Origin: Cenococcum geophilum 1.58
Lineage: Eukaryota > Ascomycota > Dothideomycetes > Gloniales > Gloniaceae
Length of the DNA: 64,000 nucleotides
Direction: 5' to 3'
Assembly (NCBI GenBank): GCA_001692895.1
Contig: KV748230.1
Location: forward strand, 1,054,001 to 1,118,000
Of the stretch, positions 26,229 to 37,363 are shown one piece after another. A program made the translations under genes and the position numbers. Position 1 is the first letter of the stretch. Every line of letters starts with the position of its first letter. The notes under the pieces are model-generated. The model searched no databases, was not told the DNA's origin, and was given only the letters and a program-made list of their open reading frames with translations.

Positions 26229-26441
26229 TGTGAGGTGAGGATGTGGATAGGGAGCTCAATGATGGAACAATAGGGTATATTATATAGACAGAGACGAATC
26301 CTTAAGGGAGAAGGAGGAGTCTGAGGTGCGAGGTAAGGGGTTTCCATAGGCACGTGCAGCGTACGTGCCTCACAGGCGAGTCGCCTGCGGGTCGCCTATA
26401 CCTCGCAGCTATATAACTATATGCTCAGGTTTCACCTAACA
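26229..26441 (-). repeat. 3' LTR of Gag-only element
   Basis: A 213-bp LTR, nearly identical to 29118-29330. It carries a palindromic GC-rich core (GGCGAGTCGCCTGCGGGTCG near 26373) that escaped RIP. Confidence 0.9.
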
Positions 26442-26584
26442 ATACCCCCCCCTTTAAAAAGGGTCGTCCCCAATCCTTTACGTACTCAGGCCTCAATAAA
26501 ACCCTATAAAAAACCTTAATAAGGAAAAATTAAAAAGGGAAAAAGTGTCCTAATTTTGCGCACGAAAAGATAGGTATATACTTC

Positions 26585-27890
26585 GCCGGTAAGTTATAGG
26601 TTATTCGTATATAGCCAGGCGTATAGTAGTAAGGCAGTATACCCGTTAAATCCACCGCTAACCCTATACTTTGGCCTTATACTATACCTATGTAGCATAT
26701 AGAGATTCCGCCAAGTTCTGCCAAATTTTACCAAATTCTGCTAAATTCTAGATACGTACTTGCACAAGCAGGTCGCTAATACCTCACGGGTAGGTTATAG
26801 GTTATTCACATATAGCCAGATTCATAGACGGTAAGGCTATATACCTATTAAATCCGCCGCTAACCCCGCTTTAGCCTTACGCTATACCGGCATAGCGCCG
26901 TGTATACTTCGTAGGTAGGTTATAGGTTATTCGTATATAGCCAGACGTATAGTAATAGGGCAGTATACCCATTAAATCCACCGCTAACTTTATACTTTAG
27001 CCTTACGTTATCTGCGTAGCATATACGTAGCATATACGTAGTTATATCGGGTTATAATACGCTTGCGTAAGGTATGCGTTTAGGGGTATACAGTATTTAA
27101 GTCTTCTGCCTATCTAACGTTGGGTTATAATACGCCTGCGTATAATATGCGTTTAGGGGTATATAGTATCCAAGTCTAATATATAAATCGTTGGTATAGG
27201 TTACTACTAGTAGGTTACTAGTAGGTTATAAACCCCAGTTAAAGGACCCTGGTTACGAACGGATCTGTCCTCTAAGATATAAGTTATTAGTATAGGTCGC
27301 TACTAGCAGGTCACTAGCGGGTTAAAGGACCCTAGTTAAAGGACCCCGGTTATAGGCGGTATTTATTACCAATAGGGACTCACCCCTAAGTTAGCTAATT
27401 ATGCGTAGAGCGTAAGGTGTCCCTTTTACTCCACGGATAAAATCAACTAGTAACTCGTAGGGTCGTTAGGTCGCGATACGCCTATATAAGGTATGCGCTT
27501 AGGGGTATACGGTATCTAAGCTTTCTTTTCTCTAACGTTAGGTTGTGATATACCTACGTATAATGTACGTTTAGGGTATATAGTATCTAAGTCTTCTTTC
27601 TATTTAACGTTAGGTTATAATACGCCTATATAAGGTATATATTTAGGGTATACGTTATCTAAGTCTTTATAGAGTAATATATATATTATTAGCACAGGTT
27701 ACTACTAGCAGATTACTAGTAGGTCGTAGACCCTGGTTAAAGGACCCCGGTTATAGACGGGCCTATTATATAATATATATACACAGTTATTAGTGCAGGT
27801 TACTACTAGTAGGTTACTAGCGGGTTAAAGGACCCTAGTTAAAGGACCCTAGTTATAGATAGACCTACTACCTATTACCTAACGGCTAGG
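26585..27890. repeat. Three interleaved repeat families inside the Gag-only element
   Basis: Family 1 (about 110 bp, containing TTATAGGTTATTCGTATATA) occurs near 26595, 26800 and 26920. Family 2 (about 65 bp, GGTTATAATACGCCTGCGTA) occurs near 27050, 27120, 27470, 27540 and 27610. Family 3 (about 75 bp, ACTAGTAGGTTACTAGCGGG and AAAGGACCC units) occurs near 27190, 27290, 27690 and 27800. Families 2 and 3 alternate in blocks. No coding was found. Confidence 0.75.
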
Positions 27891-28129
27891 ACTTATCTAT
27901 AACGGCTTACTGCTAGTATTCTTTACGGTTACTGCCTGCGTTCCTCTAGTAAGTTATAGACGTAGCGCTGGCGTCTAGGGGGTCCTTAGGGCCATCTGGC
28001 TATTAAGTAGTCTCCCTAGGAGTTTGCTTAGGAAAGCCTTACCTTTCTTAGGTTCTGTCTTCTAAACCTAACCCTATAGAGCTTACGCTACGACCACGCT
28101 TTAAGCGTAAGGATCTACTACTAACTACG

Positions 28130-29058
28130 CGATCTTTTATAAGCTTTGTGGTATTAAGCAATTGCTCTATATAGCGGACTTTAGTAAAGAGATCCTTAGC
28201 AGTTCTCACCTGTATAGCAAAGTTCTGGCGGAAAAGCTCTGCTTATAGGTAGGTTGGAAGATATAAGAACTAAAAGTCTACCTACTAATTAGGATTAATA
28301 AAGGGGGTATATAATAAGAGGTCCTCTAAGCTATATATACGGGCTAAGAAGGTATTAAACTTCTGGTTCTCCTTTATTACAGTCATATAGTACGCAGTAG
28401 TATTATTAAAGCGTTTTACTATAGGGTCCTTAATCTGGTCTTGGACTATAGTCTTAAATTCGTTCTATAGTAAAGGACCTTTATCTTTGGCGCCTAGCCG
28501 GTAATACACTAGTTAAGTAATTATCTTCGCTTTTATAAGACCTTTAATGGCCTAACGCGTACGTCGCTCGCAGTTATAGTTAGCGTCGTTAACCTTAAAT
28601 TAGTTCTTAACTACGGCAATCCACCGGTTAAACTTCTATTAAGTAGTACCACTAATATTAGGCGGTAACTTCTTAACTAGGGCGTTAAGATTTGTTTAGC
28701 GTATACGCTCACTACGTAACTTATATTCTTTACTTAAGAGATAATAATAATAGGAGGGCTTTGTTAAGTCAACAATGCTCTATAAGTTGGCTATTTTCTT
28801 AGCTAGCTTATCTAGCTCCTTTGGGTCAGTAGTATTTGGTAGGACGCTGGTAACCTTGCTAAGCTCCTGTTAAGCCTAGGTATATAAGTTAAACTAGTCT
28901 CTAGCGTTCGTAGATGTCTAATCGTCTTAAGATTTGGAAGGTGGCCCAGATATTGCTAGTGTAGAGGCTTTGTCTGCACTAGATCCTAAGGCGTTCTGCC
29001 GTTATATCGCGGGCGTATTACCGTTAAGTGTAGGGGTCGATCTTGTCTTTGGAGGCAT
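28130..29058 (-). pseudogene. Gag-like protein of the non-autonomous LTR element
   Basis: The ATG at 29058-29056 starts MPPKTRSTPTLNGNTPAI. Reading on through a few TAA/TAG codons gives a charged, helix-rich protein: KELDKLAKKIANLQ, then FNRWIAVVKNQFKVNDANYN and later VDFQFLYLPTYLQAELFRQN. The layout (basic N-terminus, helical capsid-like body, no zinc knuckle seen) resembles the Gag of fungal Ty3-like elements. The first 60 residues (29116-28934 on the other strand is only a shadow) are nearly undamaged. Function would be packaging of its RNA; Pol would have to come from another element. Confidence 0.65.
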
Positions 29059-29117
29059 TATAGATTGTAGGAAAATTAAACCAGCTATCCTCCTAAAGGG
29101 ATTGGTAAGGATTTAAA

Positions 29118-29330
29118 TGTGAGGTAAGGATATAGATAGGGAGCTTAATAATAGAACAATAGGGTATATTATATAGACAGAGACGAATCCTTAAGGGAGA
29201 AGGAGGAGTCTGAGGTGCGAGGTAAGGGGTTTCCATAGGCACGTGTAGCGTACGTGCCTCACAGGCGAGTCGCCTGCGGGTCGCCTGTACCTCGCAGCTA
29301 TATAACTATATACTCAGGTTTTACCTAACA
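29118..29330 (-). repeat. 5' LTR of Gag-only element
   Basis: A 213-bp partner of 26229-26441. TTAAA follows it. Confidence 0.9.
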
Positions 29331-29335
29331 TTAAA

Positions 29336-32085
29336 GCTCTACTACTAGCTCCCTCTAGTTCTATAGGCCTCTACTTTTCCTAACTTCTTAGTTGACTTAA
29401 CTGCTAGTATTAGCCAATACTTAGTTCACTTCTTATCCTCCACATGCCATAGACAATAGTTATTTAGATAATTCCACTATTCTTATCCCAATAAGCATTC
29501 TTATATAAGGAATCTTCCTAATTACATAACTATTATACCTATATGCTATTTTTTAGTTGCATGCCATCTATACATATATTTGGCATTATAATACTCTTAA
29601 TTATTTTAACTCTAATACATTCTTATTGGATATTGTTATTGTTTCACCTTTAATACCCTATATATATTATATAAATTGTCTACACATACTATCTATAATA
29701 GTGTGTAATATACTAGATATTTTGGATTAACTTAAGGTTTATCTTCCGTAGTTATCTTAAATAGATTATGCTTTATCCATTTAATAAAGTATTTTTTTAC
29801 TGGGATAGTAATCTGCCACTGTTTTTTTTAGTCTTCTATTTCTCCTTTTAGATCTTCTAGATTTATTATTAAGGCTCCCTTAATATACTTAGTATGTCTA
29901 TTATTGAAAAGTTGCTTTATAATAATATTTTTATTTAACTATTTATTAAAGCTTTCCTAATTATTATTTTTCCGTTGCTTATACCATCCTTAGTATATTA
30001 TAGTTAATATCATAGGCTTGTCCCTTTTGTAATACCTCTGTAAGGCTGCTTTATAATATTCTTTAATATATCTTTCTTTAAATCTAAGTAAGATTACTAT
30101 ATTTTTCTTTTATTTAAGTTTTTATAATTACTTAATTCTTAGTATTCTAATCTTTAGTCTAGTAGTAGCTTTCTTAGCTCCTAGTCTTTTTTTTTCAGTT
30201 TTCTAACTTTAGAAACTTAGGATAACCCCTCTTGGCTTACTATATTTTAATTTATTTACTAAATCCTTCCTAATTTTTATATAGTATTCTTCGCTCTAAG
30301 TCCCTTAATTAATAAGACTTAATTTTTAAATCTTTACTAATTATTCCAGGTTTGTTTTCCGGTAAAGTAACATCCTTAATTTTATCTTTAAAGTCTTATA
30401 TAATAGGCATTTTGCCTTTATTAAGCAATAAAGTAGTACTACCCTTTTAGTTACTTGGTTTACTTTAAACTCTCTTCCTATCATTTTATAAAGCGATGGA
30501 TATTGTGTCTAATAGGGTCTTAATTCCTATTACTAAGTCATCTCCTTAAATCATCTCAGTATCTACCTTTAATACTTCTAGAACTATTCCAAAGTTCTTT
30601 TAAGCCTTATCTGCTACCTTCCTAGCTTCTACAGCAATGTCTATTAGTTATTAATAATTCTCTAATCTCTAATAAGCTACTACTAATGCCTCTTTTTTAG
30701 CATTTTTAGCCGCTCTAGCATATTCCTAAAATACTACTGCTGCTAATACTTTATTAAAGGTGGCCATTAGGTCCTAATCTATTTTTTATAACAGATCTAC
30801 TTCTTTAGTACCCTTAAGTACATCTAATTTTGGTTTTTATAGCTAATAACTTGCGCTATACTTAGCTTCTTGGTATGTTGGATAATAATTATTATAGTAA
30901 AATATAAAACTTTTAATTATACATTCTTTTATACCCTTTAGCTTTTCCATGCTATATAACATACTAGTACCCTTTACTGCATTGGTTCTTTAACCTTACC
31001 TATAGTTTTTAGTATAATATCCCTATTTTTTACACTTTATACAAACTCCTTCCTTAAACTACTTATCTTGTTATAGAGTCCGCTCAAACATCTTCTTCTG
31101 CTAAAATCCTTAGTTTAGCCTCTGCTCCCCTAACTATTAGTTCCTTTGCCCTTAAAATCCTTAACTTTATAGCTTTTATAGTTACTTCCTTTAGTTTTCT
31201 TATATACTGCTAAGGTCCATTGGCTCTGCACTATACTATAGTTTTTATACTTGTTATAGTACTCTATACATAGGCATAGTCTTACTACTGCTACCCTTAT
31301 TAGCTCTTTCCCTTTAGAAAATCCTATTATTAATCTTAATTATTTACTTAATAAGGCTTGTTATGTCTTTAGTATCTTCTATAAGTATTAATATATTTTA
31401 AACCTTTGATTTTAGTCCTTAGTAATACTTTACTATAAGTGCCTTTTTATTTTAACTGGTGCATATTGCCTATATTTAAAATTCGGTTGAATATGCCATT
31501 GCTAATATAGTTTATTACACATTTTCAAATTTATCTTTAACCATTAATTCTTTATCCAGGCTTCCAAATATTTACTTAAGTTAGTTAGCAAACCCTTCCT
31601 ATATTAAGAACATATACTATACTTCTATATTAGTAGTACTTATTCCGTTTAGTTATACTTTAGTAAGATAGGGTTTAAACTATTCCAATACTCTTCTTAA
31701 TAAGAATAATCCTACATAGGCTACCTGTTTTATAGCTATTAGTAGTCCTAGCCCTTTATTAGTAATCTTAATCTTAATCTATATAAGGAATTCCCTTAAC
31801 TTATAGACTTCCCCCAAAAAACATTCAACTGATAGCATTTTAATTATTTAATAACCTTATTTATTAAATTATTCTTTTAAAGCTGCTTAATTCTCTATAA
31901 GCTAAGTAACTACTTCTTTATACCACTCTACTGACTATTTGCTGCTTTTGGCTATGCTAGTATTACTTTATATATTTAATAGTCCTAAGGTTATTATAAT
32001 TACTACTAGTACTTAGGCCGCTAATACTACCTTCAATAGCATACTATCATTATCTCTATTTCACTTCTACTGTAACTTTAGTAGT
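29336..32085 (-). pseudogene. Ty3/gypsy Gag and linker region, RIP-degraded
   Basis: Minus-strand reading contains one CCHC-type knuckle, VCIKCKKQGYYTKNYR, near 31055-31010, with Y replacing H as expected from RIP. It is preceded by a charged Gag-like body and followed by a long helical linker (MATFNKVLAAVVFQEYARAA near 30770; KNAKKEALVVAYQRLENY near 30700). Protease follows at 26223 across the nested Gag-only element. Many TAG/TAA codons make it non-functional. Confidence 0.7.
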
Positions 32086-32090
32086 AAATA

Positions 32091-32517
32091 TGTCATAAGG
32101 TAAGATATAGAGTACTTTAACACTTAATAATTGGGCTAGGTATATAGATAAAATAAATAAATAAGACCTAACTGGGTTAATTACTATAATTATTAGTAGA
32201 GTGTATACCCAATAGATTAACTCCTTTATATTCTAAGATTTATTATAAAGAAGAGAACTATCTAAAGGTAAGGACTACAGTTATTAAATATATAAACTCC
32301 TCTATAGTAAAGTTTGGTATATTAGAATGTCAGTACGCCTAGTACGTAAGTATGTAAGTACATAAGTACATTTAGTACATGTATAACTACATAACTTGGT
32401 TACCCCTCATCCCATAGTTCCACTGGTTCCATTAGTCCTATATTTTATGCACTGATTCTAACCCAATATAAGTCTCCTCTTAGTACTTGTACTATCCTGT
32501 TTATAAGGTCCGTAACA
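32091..32517 (-). repeat. 5' LTR of the gypsy element
   Basis: An intact 427-bp LTR, starting TGTCATAAGG and ending CGTAACA on plus, matching the split copy at 10588-13247. ACTAT follows at 32518. Confidence 0.9.
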
Positions 32518-32522
32518 ACTAT

Positions 32523-33480
32523 TAGCATCTGTTATAATAATAAAAGAATAACTAATTAATAAGAACTTTGATTTTTTAAAGTTTGAGTAACTATGTTACC
32601 TAAAGGCTTACTAACTTTCTTTACTATATTTAGTAGCATTACGGTGGTAAATAGGAAGAGTGTTAAAAAAGCTGAATTTAAGTTACTATAAAGAGATTGC
32701 ACAGCAGTAGTAGATATATAAGAAATAGATTTATTACTAAAATACCAGAAATCAGTATATAAACTTTACCTGTTATATAATCTTAAGCTTCACTTATATG
32801 CTAGATATAGAAATTGAAATAAACGTGGATGGTTGGAATCTCATGGTTTTTGGTGTAAAAATGTGGAGATACAAGCTTGGATTTTTCGCGAAATTTTTAA
32901 CGTTGGCGGTTTGGTACGTATGGCCCACCATACGAGGCTGACGATTAGTAGAAATAAGCCGCAGGTACAAAATAAGCAACCGGCAGGTTCCCGGACTCTA
33001 TCCCCACTGTCTATGATTACAACAATCTCGAAGGATGGAGCAGCTGATATTAAGCAATGTTTTAAGATAATTGATATTCGGCAAGGAGGACACTCACCAC
33101 CTATCTGGATTATTCCTTACTAACGCGCTGACATGTGTATTACTGGCACAGCAGGCAGGATCCCAAAGCTGAGAAAATTACAAGAAGGCCAATTACTATC
33201 CCCGCCAACTCCACCAAGCCGTCACTCTTTAGGTAGAGGAGCGGCACGACTGTTATTTTCGTAAGTACTTCAATATACAGTACGGCTGAGTTCTGCTGTG
33301 CAATGTACATAAAACCGTCTTTCACATGGAATACTGTGCGGCTGAAGTCTGCTGTGTAATGTGAATGACATTGTGTTTCCTATGGAATACCACGCGATAG
33401 CCACGCCACCAATCCCTTGCCTGCGGCGAAGAAGGTAAGGCCTTTCAATGCGCAGCCAGAGAGTATACTTTGGCCACAAC
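32523..33480. other. Unique flank, RIP-affected at the left, with a 57-bp tandem duplication
   Basis: No convincing gene was seen; a 96-codon open frame at 32833-33123 has no recognisable motif. At about 33278-33395 two imperfect 57-bp copies (each with ACGGCTGA/GCGGCTGA..CTGCTGTG and ending CATGGAATAC/TATGGAATAC) lie in tandem, upstream of the gene that starts at 33588, and could be part of its promoter. Confidence 0.5.
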
Positions 33481-33489
33481 TAGGAGGCA

Positions 33490-33497
33490 TATATAAT
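33490..33497 (+). promoter_or_regulatory. TATA box of the secreted-protein gene
   Basis: TATATAAT lies 91 bp before the ATG at 33588. The stretch between is C/T- and A-rich, like a fungal 5' leader. Confidence 0.5.
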
Positions 33498-34232
33498 TTG
33501 CATCCACGTCCGTCTAAGTAAGTCCTCAAACTTCCTCAAACAAACAGTCTTTCTCGTTTCTCATGTCATTGCCAATCTCATACTAAGATGGAGTTTGCCT
33601 ACTAGACCTTAGCAATCCTGCTCGCGACAAGTCTTACTTAAGCCTTATGGATTCCCACAAAGAACCAGCAACAACGTGCAGAGCGTGACCTCGCCGTATC
33701 TGCCAACGTTGACACCGCCGTCGAAGTCCACCTCTCCGACTTCGCCACGCTAGAGGAACTTGCAGAGGAACTTATTATCAATTTCAGATGTCTCCTAGAC
33801 GCTAACCCGCTGCTATCGACTCTCCATACTGGAGACCATTGCATTATTCCCTATAGCTGCTGCGGCACCAGCTGCAAGGGCAAGTTTTGTAGCAAACGTC
33901 CTCAGTGTCACGGTCACTCGACTTCATCGGCTCCGGTACAGACAACTGGTACGACGACTACTTGTGTCACAACTATCACTACCAGAATTCCTACGACACT
34001 GTCTACCTCGACTAGCATTACAGTCGTCCCTCCGGCAAGCAGCAGCACGTCAATTGTGACTCTCACCAGCAGTTCAACGGCTACAATTTCACCCGCCAGT
34101 AGCACAGCCGTTGTTCCTCCAGCGAGCAGCAGCAGTGTGCCCCCAGGGTCTTCCTCGATCCCCCCAGGTTCTTCCTCAATCACACCAGGCTCTTCCACAA
34201 CTACCCCTGGTTCTTTCACAATACCTGGAATT

Positions 34233-35270
34233 GTTACAACGACCAACTCTCTGGGACAGACTGTAATCTCCGACAGCTCTGGTGCTGTTACACTGACAAC
34301 TGGTATATCTACTGCCAGCGTTGTCACCTTGCCCGATGGTTCTATTGTTACCTTTCAGCCATCTACTACTACTCCTGGGTCTTCGTCCCCGCCCACAACC
34401 GTCCCCGGCGTCGTCACTACGACCAATTCTCTCGGACAGACCGTAATCTCCGACAGCTCAGGAGCCGTTACCCTTTCTACAGGTATCTCTACTGCTAGCG
34501 TTGTTACCTTGCCCGATGGTTCTGTTGTTACCTTCCAACCACCTACTACTGCTACTGGGTCTTCGTCCCCGCCCACAACTATCTCCGGCGTCGTTACCAC
34601 GACAAACTCTCTCGGACAAATAGTAATTTCGGATAGTTCAGGAGCCGTTACACTTCCTACCGGTATCTCTACTGCCAGCGTTGTCACCTTGCCGGATAGC
34701 TCTATCGTTACCTTCCAACCTACCACTCAAGCAACGAGCTCATCAAGCTTGCCTAGCATTCTCACTACAACAGATCCTGCAGGAGAGACCGTGATATCAA
34801 GCTCCGGCGAGCAGTTTACAATCCCTACGGCGGCCACTACACCAATTACTCTTACCAATGGTGATGGCTCTATTTTTACATTTTTGCCAACCGTCTCGCC
34901 CCCACCAGGCAGCTCAAGCCCAATTTCATCATCAGGCCCTCCTGGAGTTATTACTACAACGGATCCCGCTGGTGAGACAGTGATTTCAAGCTCCGGCGAG
35001 GGATTTACAATCCCTACAGCAGTCACTACACCAATTACTCTTACCAACGGTGATGGCTCTGTTTTTACATTTTCCCCAACAGTTTCACCCCCACCAGGCA
35101 GCTCAAGCCCAACTTCATCATCAGGCCCTCCTGGGATTATCACCACAACGGATCCTACCGGTGAGACCGTGATTTCAAGCTCCGGAGAGGGATTTACAAT
35201 CCCTACAGCGGTCACTACACCAATCACCGTTACAAATGGAGAAGGATCTGTGTTCACTTTCTCCCCAACA
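34233..35270 (+). repeat. Two sets of three in-frame coding repeats
   Basis: Set A has three 180-bp units starting at 34233, 34413 and 34593. Set B has three units of about 189 bp near 34763, 34952 and 35141. All keep the reading frame, and the differences are largely synonymous, so the repeats were under protein-level selection before the gene was broken. Confidence 0.85.
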
Positions 35271-35702
35271 GGTCCGCCGAGCTCGAGCAGCACATCTTCA
35301 TCGACAATACCGATCGGCGGAATCTTTCCCGTTACCACCTCCGTGCCGGCACCTAAGGTAAGTCTGACTAGCGAAAGCGCTCTCGCTAGCAGTAATAGTA
35401 ACTTGCTAGATCTGTCTTGCTTTCCAAGTTTCCATCCACTCTAAGCTTCTCCTCCTGTCTGAAATTTTCACTGACCTTATCTGCAAAGGCGACCGATGGT
35501 GGGACTGAAATACCTTGCAACCTCTGGTTCTTCGACTTGTGCATTCAGTTTGGGGATATTAGCATCGGCGGCTGGGAATTCAACCTGCCGACTGGTGTTC
35601 GCCCTCCTGGTCCGCCACCAGGGATTACCTTCCCCCCATCGCTTTCCATCTCGGTCAGCATCAGCGGCACACTACCTCCCTGGCCATCGGTTACTATCGG
35701 TC

Positions 35703-36508
35703 CAGTGCTGTAACTGGTCTGGTTCGCCTATTGGTTGGTTGGTTGGAAAAGCTCCAAAATCGCAACCGGTTCGGAGCTTTGATTGGCTTCCAGCTGGTTG
35801 GTTTTGAAGCTCTCTAATTAACCGGGTAACCAGCTAAACCAGTAGAGTTCGGATAGGCTTTTGATGGTGATGATTTGGGTAAGAGCACACGCCACATAGG
35901 GAGCCGAAGCCACTAAATCGTTAAGATCTACCACCTTATTTCCGGATACTATTTAAGGGTCGAGCTTGGTGTTGTGCGTCGCCCATTTCTACGCGTCCTA
36001 TTTCTACGCGTCGCGTTTCTACGCGTCGCGTTTCTACGCGTCGCCTCCTTACGTCGCCTTACTGCCTTATCCTTATTACCCTTATTTCTACCCACCGCCA
36101 ATTCGATGGAGGGCTTTATTATTTCAACCAGTCGATCGTTGCATAGAGGAAGAGGCAGCCTTGCAAGTAGTAGTCGTTCTACGGGCAAGGCTCCCACCGC
36201 CTCTTAAAAGCGCGCCGGCTAGGGCTCTAGTAGTTAACGAAAAAAGCGCTATAAGGGCGATANGGGCGATAAGGGCGATGAGGACGATAAGAGCCAGGNG
36301 GAAGATAAGGGTAACGAGGAAGACATTGTTAAATATATCGTTGTCGACGATTAATTGTAACCCAACACCATGCCAAGCCTTACAGTATATTAAATATCAT
36401 CTGGTTGAACCGGTTAAACCGGTTCCCGAACCGGTTCGGAGCTCTAAGTAGGCTATTGGTTGGTTACAGAGCTCAAATTTGTAACCAACCAGACCAATTA
36501 CAGCACTG
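35703..36508 (+). mobile_element. hAT-like MITE inside the coding region, 806 bp
   Basis: The ends are inverted: CAGTGCTGTAACTGGTCTGG at the left and its near-perfect complement ending CAGCACTG at the right. CTATCGGTC flanks both sides (35694-35702 and 36509-36517), an 8-9-bp duplication as in hAT elements. Precise removal restores the host frame across ...VTIGP|DNLPTYE. The interior has no transposase. It holds a TTTCTACGCGTCGCG array (about 35985-36045), a GGGCGATAA array with ambiguous bases (36263, 36299) and several CCGGTT/AACCGG motifs. Confidence 0.85.
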
Positions 36509-37163
36509 CTATCGGTCCCGATAATTTACCAACATATGAGCCAAAGCCAACCGATGGACCTGATGATGGTTGCAAGACTGAGTCGGCTGAGGTTTGCTTG
36601 ACTAGTACATCATTCGGCGTCGACACTGCTACTGTTACCACCACCTCCTCGGTGCTTTCAACGTGTGCCACTATATTCGGTTGTGATGTTACAGACAGCG
36701 CAAGCTCGACCGCGACTACTTCAACTGCATCAAGCTCAGACTACCCATACTCTTGCACCCTTGGTTGTACGGCTTGCGTAGCTAAGCGAGGACTCACAAC
36801 TGCTACAGCAGCGCCTCCCCTGCCAACGACGGACACAAAGAAGGCAAAGGACCTGTTTTCCTATGCCCGAAACTTGACTTTGGCCGAGCGTGATATTCCA
36901 AGTGAAGCAAACGCGGATGGTATTGCTGAATTCTATTCCGAGGTCGCTGGCGCGTCGGATACGACTGTGGTCTCAGAAGACAACGTGGGCCAGACGGAAA
37001 TCTCGAGTTCTCGGTTTAAATACTTTGACAACTCCGAGCTAAATATCTTGGTCAAAGGCTTGAGAGGCTGCACTTCCGTCGTGGTGGTGTCCCGGCTTGG
37101 TAAGCTTTTAGTCCTTTAGCCACTTCTGAAAGAACTCAATACTGATACTTACCGCTATAGTCT

Positions 37164-37363
37164 ATAACGAAAACTCCCTTCACCAAGATCTATTCCCGTC
37201 TTTGGACCTGAGCAGCGGCCGCTTTAACCTGAGCCGAGGGTAAACAGCCCTGAGCTGAAACTGGGCAACCCTGAGCACGCCCTGAGCGTGCAAAGAGGGG
37301 CCCAGTTCCGGGCCCTCAGGCCCCAAATTTGGAATCGGCTAAACATGCCCAGTTACTGTCTTA
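37164..37363. other. GC-rich CCTGAGC-repeat stretch after the broken gene
   Basis: CCTGAGC or CTGAGC recurs at least six times within 110 bp (37207-37290), followed by a GGGGCCC-type palindromic stretch. It may be a remnant of another element that truncated the gene's 3' end; no matching opposite end was identified. Confidence 0.4.

Larger units (their letters stand above)
26229..29330 (-). mobile_element. Gag-only LTR retrotransposon (non-autonomous, LARD-like), 3102 bp
   Basis: Identical-length 213-bp LTRs lie at 26229-26441 and 29118-29330, beginning TGTGAGG and ending CCTAACA on plus. Flanks are TTAAG (26224-26228) and TTAAA (29331-29335), a 5-bp duplication with one RIP-type change. On the minus strand the internal end next to 26441 reads AAAGGGGGGGGTAT, a polypurine tract, so the element runs on minus. 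The interior has only a Gag-like frame and about 1.4 kb of tandem and interspersed repeats; there is no room for Pol. Confidence 0.88.
10588..32517 (-). mobile_element. Ty3/gypsy chromovirus carrying five nested insertions (22 kb composite)
   Basis: The outer boundaries are two copies of a 427-bp-class LTR. The right copy is intact at 32091-32517. The left copy is split into 10588-10857 and 13094-13247 by a DNA transposon. ACTAT precedes the left LTR (10583-10587) and follows the right one (32518-32522), so this is one insertion event. Removing the five guests leaves about 7.7 kb with Gag, protease, RT, RNase H, integrase and a chromodomain-like end on the minus strand. The purine tract directly beside the left LTR (minus-strand 13265-13248) fits a polypurine tract. 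Insertion order can be read from the nesting: all five guests arrived after the gypsy element. Confidence 0.9.
33588..37200 (+). pseudogene. Secreted or surface Ser/Thr-rich repeat protein gene, broken
   Basis: The ATG at 33588 starts a hydrophobic signal-peptide-like leader (MEFAY-stop-TLAILLATSLT-stop-ALWIP). Stops at codons 6 (33603) and 18 (33639) sit where CAG and CAA are expected, i.e. RIP-type. The frame then runs to 35357: a Cys cluster (CCGTSCKGKFCSKRPQC), a Ser/Thr/Pro-rich linker, three 60-residue repeats (VTTTNSLGQTVISDSSGAVT, period 180 bp from 34233) and three repeats of about 63 residues (TTTDPAGETVISSSGEGFTI, from 34755). A 131-bp intron (35358-35488, GTAAGT...CTGAC...AAG) leads to CNLWFFDLCIQFG...IGGWEFNLPTGV..PPGPPPGI. 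The coding is then interrupted by an 806-bp MITE and resumes at 36509 (GPDNLPTYEPKP). A second intron at 37100-37160 is likely. The ending NENSLHQDLFPSLDLSS runs into repeat sequence. The C-terminal block resembles a domain seen in many fungal secreted proteins of unknown role. I do not assign a function. Confidence 0.75.

Noticed and set aside
33914-35338. Long open frames on the minus strand (137, 123 and 203 codons) opposite the Ser/Thr-rich gene
   Set aside because: They are antisense shadows of the in-frame coding repeats; the plus frame has signal peptide, intron and conserved C-terminal block.
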